Positions 9,723-16,323 of a DNA stretch of 64,000 nt are shown piece after piece. Both the position numbers and the translations under genes were made by a program. This stretch comes from Ruminococcus callidus (GTDB lineage: Bacteria; Bacillota; Clostridia; Oscillospirales; Ruminococcaceae), in contig NZ_JAJFCK010000005.1 in assembly GCF_020709055.1 (NCBI RefSeq), positions 1 through 64,000 of the forward strand. The letters are read 5' to 3'. A model generated the notes under the pieces. It had not been told where the DNA came from. It worked only from the letters and a program-made list of their open reading frames with translations, and ran no database searches. Position 1 is the stretch's first letter. Each line of letters begins with the position of its first letter.

Positions 9723-9852
9723 GACCGGAAAAATACAGCCGATTTTTCGGAAAAAGCTTGACGAAAAATTATCGAAATCGTAAAAACAGTATCAGAAGTG
9801 TTACAAATGGCTACAATTTCCGTCGATTCCACGGGAATTTGCAGAAAAACAG

Positions 9853-9881
9853 TTGACATCCGCCAGGGTTGCTGGTACAAT
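9853..9881 (+). promoter_or_regulatory. sigma-A-type promoter of the PASTA pseudokinase gene
   Basis: A perfect TTGACA at 9853-9858 and TACAAT at 9876-9881, 17 bp apart. The gene starts about 65 bp downstream. Confidence 0.85.
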
Positions 9882-9946
9882 AAAATGAGCGGAAAATGCC
9901 CTGCGGGCGAATCCGCAAACTGCAATGAGAATTAGGAGGTATCGCT

Positions 9947-11911
9947 TTGGGAGAACGGAAGTTATGCTATGGCTGTATGGAACGCACGGAATTTTCTCGT
10001 GGCGTTTGTCCGAACTGCGGATATTATGACCAGTCTCCGAGTGACCCGTCTTTTATCATCCCCGGCACCACGCTGAACAACAACCGCTATATCGTGGGTG
10101 TTGCGCTCTCAGCAAACGGCGAGGGAATCACCTATCTGGCATATGACCAGTCCATTAGCTGCAAGGTACTCCTGCGGGAGTACATGCCCCGCAACCTGTG
10201 CAACCGTGTGGTCGGCTCGCCGGTCATCAGTGTCATTCCGGCACGTCTGGCACAGTACAAGGCGCTGATGGCAGAGTTCACGGAACTGCACAAATCTCTG
10301 GCACATTTGCGGGGACAGGTGCGCATCAGCACTGTGGTGGATCTGTTCGCTGAGAACAACACCACCTATGTGGTCAATGAATACGTGGACAGCATCCGCT
10401 TTGTGGACTATCTGAAAGAAAACGCCGGCGAACTGACATGGGGACAGCTTTCCCACATGCTGCCGCCGCTGCTGACAACGCTGAGTCTGCTCCACAATAC
10501 CGGTGTAATCCACCGTGCCATCTCTCCGGAGACCATCTATGTGACACGCAAGGGCGAGCTGCTGCTCACCGCCTTTTCCAGCGCTGCTGTCCGCACCGCT
10601 AACACAGAGCTGGAGTGCGAGATCTATAACGGCTATGCCGCACCGGAGCAGTACTCTGTCAACAGCCGGCAGGGCACATGGACAGATGTCTACGCCATTT
10701 GTGCGGTGATCTACCGTGTCCTCACCGGCAGCATGCCACCGTCTGCCATCAGCCGGATGGAGAACGACAATCTGGTAGCGCCGAATCTGCTGAATCCCAA
10801 TGTGCCCCGCCACGTTTCCAACGTGATCATGCAGGGACTGAGTCTCAATGGGAACGAGCGGATTCAGACGGTGACGGAGCTTGTGACACGGCTTTTTGAT
10901 GAGCACGCCGCAGAGGCAGGCGCTGCCTATGCCGGTTATGTGCCACAGGGCGGCTACAGGCAGCCTCAGCAGAATCCGCCTTACGGGCAGCCCCAGCCCC
11001 AGCAGTACCGTCCGCAGCAGCAGATGCCGCCGCAGGAACAGCCCTACGACAACGGCTATGCCGCACCGGAGGACTACGGCTATAATGAGGGCTATACCGA
11101 TGACTATGCCTATGACGATTACGGCGGGGAAGAGCAGTATGAGGACGACGCTCCCCAGAAAGCCGGTGCAGTCGACCGGCTGAAAGTGCCCATTATTGTG
11201 GGAATCGTGCTGCTTCTGGCGTTTTTGATCTGTCTGTTTGTGTTCGGCGGCAATTTGTTCGGCGGTGAGGAGCCCTCCTCCGGAGCCAAGGTGACGGCGA
11301 CTACTGTCAGCGTTGTTTCCGGCGAGACCACCACCGAGGCAACGGCTGCTGCCACCGGCGACAGCGTGATGCCCGACCTGCTGGGCAAGAACTACGATGC
11401 CCAGAAGGAACGCTACGCCTCCTGGATCACGTTCGACGTGGAAGAGGTCTACAGCGATGTCTACGCCAAGGGGCAGATCTGCTGGCAGGAGTTTGAGAGC
11501 GGCGATACGTTCGATTCCTCCAAGCCGGTGAAGATTCAGGTGAGCAAGGGCTCGGCAACCGTACAGATCCCCAGCTACTCCGGCTATGGGCTTCAGTCCT
11601 ATAGTGCGCAGCTGGACGAGCTGAACATCCCCTATACCACCGCCGCAGAGATCAACGAGGGCTACACCAATGGCAGCGTTACCCGAATCGTTGTGACCAA
11701 GGGCGGCAAGGAAGTGGACATTTCGGCAGGCGCATCCATCAATCTGAATGATAACTACCAGATCACCGTTTACTATGCGAATAATCCGGTAGTTACCACG
11801 GAAGAACCTACAGAAGAACCCACCGAGGCAACCACTGCAGCCGCAGCGGAAACCACCGTTCCGGCAGAACAGCCCACTGAGGCACCGGCTACGGAAGCAC
11901 CGCAGCAGTAA
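9947..11911 (+). CDS. membrane pseudokinase with zinc ribbon and extracellular PASTA repeats
   Basis: A 654-residue protein. The TTG start at 9947 follows TAGGAGG by 8 bases. Domains in order: zinc ribbon (Cys 7, 10, 21, 24); protein kinase fold (about 46-318); a Pro/Gln/Tyr-rich linker (about 335-400); one membrane helix (about 414-434); and two PASTA-like repeats plus a Thr/Glu-rich tail outside. The kinase core lacks catalytic residues: the VAIK Lys is Arg77 (VLLREY), HRD is HRA (189-191), the catalytic-loop Asn is Thr196, and DFG reads AFS (209-211). The glycine loop is also altered. The kinase-like sequence is otherwise well kept (GYAAPEQY). In active relatives PASTA repeats sense muropeptides and the kinase controls cell wall growth; this member probably acts as a signalling scaffold or regulator. 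Single-gene transcript with its own promoter and terminator. Confidence 0.85.
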   Translation: MGERKLCYGCMERTEFSRGVCPNCGYYDQSPSDPSFIIPGTTLNNNRYIVGVALSANGEGITYLAYDQSISCKVLLREYMPRNLCNRVVGSPVISVIPARLAQYKALMAEFTELHKSLAHLRGQVRISTVVDLFAENNTTYVVNEYVDSIRFVDYLKENAGELTWGQLSHMLPPLLTTLSLLHNTGVIHRAISPETIYVTRKGELLLTAFSSAAVRTANTELECEIYNGYAAPEQYSVNSRQGTWTDVYAICAVIYRVLTGSMPPSAISRMENDNLVAPNLLNPNVPRHVSNVIMQGLSLNGNERIQTVTELVTRLFDEHAAEAGAAYAGYVPQGGYRQPQQNPPYGQPQPQQYRPQQQMPPQEQPYDNGYAAPEDYGYNEGYTDDYAYDDYGGEEQYEDDAPQKAGAVDRLKVPIIVGIVLLLAFLICLFVFGGNLFGGEEPSSGAKVTATTVSVVSGETTTEATAAATGDSVMPDLLGKNYDAQKERYASWITFDVEEVYSDVYAKGQICWQEFESGDTFDSSKPVKIQVSKGSATVQIPSYSGYGLQSYSAQLDELNIPYTTAAEINEGYTNGSVTRIVVTKGGKEVDISAGASINLNDNYQITVYYANNPVVTTEEPTEEPTEATTAAAAETTVPAEQPTEAPATEAPQQ

Positions 11912-11930
11912 AAATATCCGGATCATACAG

Positions 11931-11969
11931 CAGACTCAGGCGTCATTTGGCGCTTGGGTCTGTTTTTTT
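11931..11969 (+). terminator. Rho-independent terminator of the pseudokinase gene
   Basis: CAGACTCAGGCG (11931-11942) pairs through all 12 positions, with G-U pairs, to CGCTTGGGTCTG (11951-11962), followed by seven T. Confidence 0.88.
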
Positions 11970-12219
11970 GCCGGAAATCGGGAAAAATCGGGTGATTTCT
12001 GACCACGCATCCGTGTGTTTTCAGCAGAACGTACCATGTTTTCTAAAACCGGAGTATCTCCTGAACGTGGTAAATAGATGTAACACCAAATGAATCAAAA
12101 GAATTGGTGACAGATACGAAAGATTATCACGCTTTCACGAAAGAAAAATAAGGAAAATGTGCCGATTTCTTTCTTTTGTGAGAAATGTGCAATTTTTCCG
12201 GAAAACATCGAAAAAACTG

Positions 12220-12248
12220 TTGACATTGTACCGGAAGTGTGGTATGAT
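12220..12248 (+). promoter_or_regulatory. sigma-A-type promoter of the large noncoding RNA
   Basis: TTGACA at 12220-12225 and TATGAT at 12243-12248, 17 bp apart. No open reading frame with a ribosome site follows. The upstream stretch 11970-12219 holds no gene; only a short inverted repeat CACCAA/TTGGTG is visible near 12073-12110. Confidence 0.85.
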
Positions 12249-12755
12249 AATAACAACGAAAGGGAACAGCGAAGAGAAACCGGCGAGAGGGTTCAAAGCG
12301 AGTGGTTCCCGCACGATATGCTTTTCAAGGTCTGAGGGTTTCCTCTTGGAAAGCGAATCTACATCAAAAAGGAGGGCGAAATCCGATGGCAAATGAAGAG
12401 TCACAGCTGCATATGCTGTCAACGTCGGATCGAGCACCGGCTGCACAAAGATAAGAGCGTAGCGAGGGTTCAGCACAGACTGGGCGAGGGCACGAAAGTA
12501 ATGATAAAGAACGATGTGAGCCGAGGAAGACCGATGGATTGACGTGAGCAACTGTTTACGTTGAAAATCTGTTATTTGCATTGGCAGCATAGAAGAACGT
12601 AATTCAGCATGATGACGATGCTGAATCTTCGACAGAAATGTCTTAGAATAGATATGCTGGAGTAATCAAGTAACGACCATTAGGTGATACCGATGCAGTA
12701 GTTTTGAGTTGATACCGCCAGAGCAGCGGTTTTTGGAAAAACGAGATCAAGTTGA

Positions 12756-12824
12756 AAAAGGTGAGTCCCATGGAAAGCAGCACTGATTTTTCGAAATAAA
12801 ACCGAAAAGGTGAGTCCCATGGAA
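12756..12824 (+). repeat. 20-base direct repeat inside the large RNA
   Basis: The block AAAAGGTGAGTCCCATGGAA occurs at 12756-12775 and 12805-12824, identical and 49 bp apart. Each copy contains the self-complementary hexamer CCATGG. The copies lie within the RNA unit, not in a gene. Confidence 0.85.
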
Positions 12825-12995
12825 TAAGGCGAGAGTTCATTTAAGTCCGCAAAATGGTTCGTCTGCGAAAGGGCGTGGTTCATGATGTGGCTTCGAACAA
12901 GAGTTTTTGTACCGGATAAAACGACGTGAGGAGTGAGTCCAATCGAAACTTATGCGAAGGAATGAAAGTTCTTTCTCCTTTTTATAGTGCATCAA

Positions 12996-13033
12996 AATCC
13001 CTGAACGGAGGTCTACCGTTCAGGGATTTTTTT
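12996..13033 (+). terminator. strong terminator of the large RNA, possibly bidirectional
   Basis: AATCCCTGAACGG (12996-13008) pairs perfectly with CCGTTCAGGGATT (13016-13028), followed by a run of seven T (13027-13033). On the - strand the same hairpin is followed by four T, so it may also end the converging radical SAM transcript, whose stop codon is only a few bases away. Confidence 0.92.
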
Positions 13034-13037
13034 GACG

Positions 13038-13946
13038 TTATGGTATGAAGTTTTTCCCCTGCCAGGTGTCCGTGTACTTTAGATGTCTGGCGATGGCGTT
13101 GCGGACGGCGGTCTTGTGCAGACTCCAGCGTGGGGCGAGAAGTTCCTCCGCTGCGCCGTCACCGGTGAGCCGTTCGATGACGGTTTCCGGCGGAAGCAGC
13201 GCCAGCTGTGCTGCGGTGATCTGGACGTATTCCCCCTGAGAGAGAACGGGAATCCTGCCGGCACGCCACTGCGCTGCCAGAGGTGTGCCACGGAGGATGT
13301 GCAGCAGGTGAATCTTGACGGCATCCGGCCGGAGCCGTCCCACGACACGAGCGGTTTCCAGCATGTCCGCATCCATTTCGCTGGGCAGCCCGTTGATGAG
13401 GTGGACACAAATGCGGATGTGCCGCTCCCGCAGCGCCTGAAAGCTGTGCAGGAACTGGTCGAAGCCATAGCCACGGCGGAACTGTTCTGCCGTGGCGTCG
13501 TGGATGGTCTGGAGTCCCAGCTCCACGGTGAGGGCAGTCTGTTCGGCAATGTCCGACAGCACGTCCAGCACAGGCTCCGGCAGACAGTCCGGACGAGTCC
13601 CGATGGCGAGCGCCTCCACACCGTCCTGTGCCAGCGCCAGCGTGTAGCAGCGCCGCAGGTGTTCCGGCGTGCCGTAGGTGTTGGTGTGCGCCTGAAAATA
13701 GGCGATGATGCCGGCATCCGGATGGGTGTGTGCAATGCGTGTGCGCTCTGCGGCGATCTGTTCCGGAATCGTGCCGGACGGGGTGAAGTGTCCGCTGCCG
13801 CCGCTGCAAAAGGTGCAGCCGCCGTAGGAGAGCGTGCCGTCCAGATTGGGACAGGAGAAGCCGGCGTCGATGACCGCCTTCTGCATGGGCTTCCCGAAGC
13901 GCTGGAGATAGTAGGCACCGGCGGAAAAATAGCGGGGATGATCCAT
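13038..13946 (-). CDS. radical SAM protein of the YhcC (TIGR01212) type
   Basis: A 302-residue radical SAM enzyme of unassigned reaction. The iron-sulfur cysteines are Cys32, Cys44 and Cys47 in CPNLDGTLSYGGCTFC, the long-spaced pattern typical of this family. YFQAHTNTYG, GTRPDCLP, VELGLQT and HLINGLPSE follow in the usual order of the partial TIM barrel. The start at 13946 is set by GGAGGTG 7-8 bases upstream; the open frame continues upstream without a better start. It is transcribed toward the large RNA and preceded by a long untranslated leader. Confidence 0.88.
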   Translation of the reverse strand: MDHPRYFSAGAYYLQRFGKPMQKAVIDAGFSCPNLDGTLSYGGCTFCSGGSGHFTPSGTIPEQIAAERTRIAHTHPDAGIIAYFQAHTNTYGTPEHLRRCYTLALAQDGVEALAIGTRPDCLPEPVLDVLSDIAEQTALTVELGLQTIHDATAEQFRRGYGFDQFLHSFQALRERHIRICVHLINGLPSEMDADMLETARVVGRLRPDAVKIHLLHILRGTPLAAQWRAGRIPVLSQGEYVQITAAQLALLPPETVIERLTGDGAAEELLAPRWSLHKTAVRNAIARHLKYTDTWQGKNFIP

Positions 13947-13950
13947 AAAA

Positions 13951-14229
13951 AACACCTCCAGACAAATAGAACCGGTGGGGAAAGGAGAGGTAACCCACCG
14001 GTTCTTCATGTATCTTGCGGACATTTTTTGGAATGTACGCTTGGAAACGCACGGAACACAGGATGCCTGCACGAGTCCGCAGCCGGCTGGAGCGGCGGTG
14101 ATCTCAGAAGAAGCTGCAGGGGAATGCTGCGTTGACGCACGAAATTGTTGGTCCGCTTCTTGGAAAGAAACGGTAAGAAATTTATGTTCAGATGAAACGG
14201 TTGCTTCAAATGACGATGGTTGTATTATA
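13951..14229 (-). promoter_or_regulatory. long 5' leader of the radical SAM gene with a hairpin facing the ribosome site
   Basis: On the - strand a TATAAT lies at 14229-14224 (no good -35 is visible), giving a leader of roughly 270 nt. Just before the gene AGAACCGGTGGG (14005-13994) pairs perfectly over 12 bp with CCCACCGGTTCT (13979-13968). The 14-base loop contains ACCTC (13991-13987), which is complementary to GAGGT of the ribosome site (13958-13954). This geometry would allow the loop to cover the ribosome site. The rest of the 516-bp divergent gap to miaB holds no gene that I can support. Confidence 0.45.
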
Positions 14230-14340
14230 CCGGAGTAATGTGATTGCCTTGTGAAAATCCGTGGGAATTTTTCTGAAAAAGTGCGCCGCTGTCCGCCGCT
14301 GCGGCACAGGGGAATTTGCTTGGAAATCTCGAAAAAAAGC

Positions 14341-14369
14341 TTGCATTGCCGGACGAATTATGGTATAAT
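14341..14369 (+). promoter_or_regulatory. sigma-A-type promoter of the miaB-mutSL operon
   Basis: TTGCAT at 14341-14346 and TATAAT at 14364-14369, spacing 17 bp. A small hairpin (CGGACGA/TTCGTCCG) follows in the untranslated leader near 14391-14414. Confidence 0.82.
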
Positions 14370-14462
14370 AAAAAACGTAATGTCTTTTCTCGGACGACAG
14401 TTTTTCGTCCGGCGAAAAAGGAAGATACGGTAATTTTCAGGAAGAAATGAGGACAAAACGGG

Positions 14463-15881
14463 ATGAAGATACAGGATACCGTGCTGGCAGAGGCGCTGCC
14501 GGAATCGCTGCTGGCGCAGCTTCGGTCGCACTTGTTCGCCGGACGGGAGGAGATTCGTGCGTATGTGCACAGCTTTGGATGTCAGCTCAACGTCTCTGAC
14601 GGCGAGCGCATCCGTGGCATGCTGCGAGAGATCGGATTTACGCTCACGGAAAAACGGGAGGAGGCAGACCTGATCCTGCTGAATACCTGCGCTGTGCGGG
14701 AGAGTGCGGAGGATCATGTGTACGGCATCCTCGGCAACATCAAGCATGAAAAAGTACGCAATCCCGACCTGATCCTCGTGCTCTGCGGCTGCATGGCATC
14801 GGAGGAGCAGACCTCGGAGTATGTGCGGAAGCACTATCCCTTTGTGGATATCGTGTTCGGTACGGCATCGCTCAGCCGCTTCCCGCAGCTGCTGCTGGAT
14901 CATCTGGAGGGCGTGAAGTTCGCCTGCGATACCGGCGAGTATGACGCCATGTACGAGGGCATTGTGCCGTCACGGGAACACCCGTTTAAGGCGGCAGTGC
15001 CCGTGATGTTCGGGTGCAATAACTTCTGTACGTACTGCATCGTGCCCTATGTCCGTGGCAGAGAGCGCAGCCGCCGGCCGGAACAGATCCTGCAGGAGGT
15101 ACGGGAACTGGTGCGGGATGGCTATCGGGAGATCATGCTGCTGGGACAGAACGTCAACTCCTACGGCAAAGACCTGCCGGAGCCCATCACATTCGCCCAG
15201 CTGCTGCGGCAGGTGGAGGCGATTCCGGGTGACTTCGTCATCCGGTTCCTGTCCTCTCATCCCAAGGATGCCACGCCGGAGCTGCTGGACACGATTCTGG
15301 ACAGCCGGAAGATCGGCAGACACCTGCACCTGCCCGTGCAGTGCGGCAGCAACCGCATTCTGAAAGCCATGAACCGCCGGTACACCGTGGAGAAGTATCT
15401 GGAAACGGTAGACTATCTGCGGCAGCGGGATCCGGACTTTTCCCTGACCACCGATCTGATCGTGGGCTTCCCCAATGAATCGGAGGAGGATTTTCAGGGC
15501 ACACTGGATCTGGTGCAGCAGGTGCAGTACGACAATCTCTATACTTTCATCTATTCCAAGCGCCGTGGCACCAAGGCGGCGGAGATTGAGGACAAGACTC
15601 CTGATGCCGAAAAACGCCAGCGCATGGAACGCCTGCTGAAGCTCCAGCGGGAGGTCGCCACAGCACACTATCAGCGCTTCCTCGGCAGAACACTTCGGGT
15701 GCTGGTTGAGGGAGAGAGCAAGCGGGAGGGCTTCCTCATGGGCAAAGATCTGGCGTTTATCATCGTAGAATTTCCCGGTGATCCAAGTCTGATCGGACAG
15801 TTCGTCTCTGTCCGTGTGACGCAGACACGAAACTGGGCAGTAGAGGGTGTCCTTGTGACACCGGAGGAGGAACAGCAATGA
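14463..15881 (+). CDS. miaB: tRNA-2-methylthio-N6-dimethylallyladenosine synthase
   Basis: Radical SAM methylthiotransferase that adds a methylthio group to isopentenyl-adenosine at position 37 of tRNAs reading UNN codons. The 472-residue protein has the N-terminal UPF0004 domain with three Cys for the auxiliary cluster (SFGCQLN, LNTCAVRE, CGCMA), the radical SAM motif CNNFCTYCIVPYVRGRE, and a C-terminal TRAM domain. The substrate-making partner MiaA is encoded at the end of the same gene string (20994). It overlaps the next gene by 4 bases. Confidence 0.95.
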   Translation: MKIQDTVLAEALPESLLAQLRSHLFAGREEIRAYVHSFGCQLNVSDGERIRGMLREIGFTLTEKREEADLILLNTCAVRESAEDHVYGILGNIKHEKVRNPDLILVLCGCMASEEQTSEYVRKHYPFVDIVFGTASLSRFPQLLLDHLEGVKFACDTGEYDAMYEGIVPSREHPFKAAVPVMFGCNNFCTYCIVPYVRGRERSRRPEQILQEVRELVRDGYREIMLLGQNVNSYGKDLPEPITFAQLLRQVEAIPGDFVIRFLSSHPKDATPELLDTILDSRKIGRHLHLPVQCGSNRILKAMNRRYTVEKYLETVDYLRQRDPDFSLTTDLIVGFPNESEEDFQGTLDLVQQVQYDNLYTFIYSKRRGTKAAEIEDKTPDAEKRQRMERLLKLQREVATAHYQRFLGRTLRVLVEGESKREGFLMGKDLAFIIVEFPGDPSLIGQFVSVRVTQTRNWAVEGVLVTPEEEQQ

Positions 15882-16294
15882 ATGCAGTAGAATCAGCAGC
15901 CAGAGCACTGGGCAAGGCCGTTCAGGCAGATCCACGCTATCTGGCATATCACGCAGCAAAGAACGAGAACGACAGCGATGCCGCATTGCAGACGGCGATT
16001 CAGGACTTCAACCTGCTGCGGATGAACTATCAGCGGGAGACCGAGCGTGCCGCAGAGGAACAGAACACCGGGAAGATTCAGAAGCTGGAACAGAAGATCC
16101 AGGAGCGCTACCTCGAAATTCGGGAGAATCCCCACATGGCGGCGTTTGAAGCGGCAAAGCAGGAGATGGATGCCATGATGCGGGAAGTGGATCTGATTCT
16201 GACCATGTGTGCAAACGGGGAGGATCCGGATACCTGTCATCCGGATCTGAGCAGCTGCACCGGTAACTGTTCGTCCTGCGGCGGCTGTCACTGA
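15878..16294 (+). CDS. YlbF/YmcA family regulator with a cysteine-rich tail
   Basis: A 138-residue, mostly helical protein of the YlbF/YmcA family. In Bacillus, YlbF, YmcA and YaaT form an iron-sulfur-binding complex that governs RNase Y specificity, competence, biofilm and sporulation, and ymcA also follows miaB (ymcB), so the order is conserved. The helical core runs to about residue 112. The last 28 residues contain seven Cys in the pattern of CANG, DTCH, SSCTGNC and SSCGGCH, a plausible cluster-binding tail. The start overlaps the miaB stop as ATGA. mutS follows 29 bases later. Confidence 0.85.
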   Translation: MNAVESAARALGKAVQADPRYLAYHAAKNENDSDAALQTAIQDFNLLRMNYQRETERAAEEQNTGKIQKLEQKIQERYLEIRENPHMAAFEAAKQEMDAMMREVDLILTMCANGEDPDTCHPDLSSCTGNCSSCGGCH

Positions 16295-16323
16295 GTATCA
16301 CAGAGAGAGCGGAGGGAAACCCT

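Larger units (their letters stand above)
12255..13033 (+). ncRNA. large structured noncoding RNA, about 780 nt, family not identified
   Basis: The 5' end is estimated from the promoter and the 3' end from the terminator. Stop codons occur in all frames and no ribosome-site-led gene is present. Helices visible by eye: 12262-12267/12305-12310 (GGGAAC/GTTCCC); 12321-12329/12345-12353 (9 bp); 12381-12387/12423-12429 enclosing a hairpin ACAGC/GCTGT at about 12402-12419; 12602-12610/12618-12626 (perfect 9 bp, 7-base loop); GACA-GAAA-TGTC at 12631-12642, a GNRA tetraloop hairpin; and ACCGC/GCGGT at 12714-12718/12726-12730. A 20-base block containing GTGAGTCCCATGG occurs twice, and a related GAGTGAGTCCAATCG once more. 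It lacks the conserved sequences of RNase P RNA, tmRNA, and the domain V of group II introns. Size and complexity recall the ornate large RNAs (ROOL, GOLLD, OLE); a ROOL relative is possible for this type of host but I cannot confirm it. Confidence 0.78.

Noticed and set aside
12135..12590. 151-codon open frame on the - strand across the 5' part of the large RNA
   Set aside because: It reads through the RNA promoter, has no ribosome site, and its translation shows no recognisable domain; the + strand structure explains the sequence better.
12756..12824. CRISPR array
   Set aside because: There are only two identical 20-base copies and a degenerate third, no regular spacers and no cas genes in the window.
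12255..13033. RNase P RNA, tmRNA or a group II intron
   Set aside because: None of the conserved core sequences (RNase P GAGGAAAGTCC, tmRNA tag frame and CCA end, intron domain V) is present.
13947..14229. T-box riboswitch in front of the radical SAM gene
   Set aside because: The stretch CCGGTGGGTTACC resembles the T-box consensus GGTGGTACCGCG only loosely, no specifier-loop features could be found, and the downstream gene is not amino-acid related.
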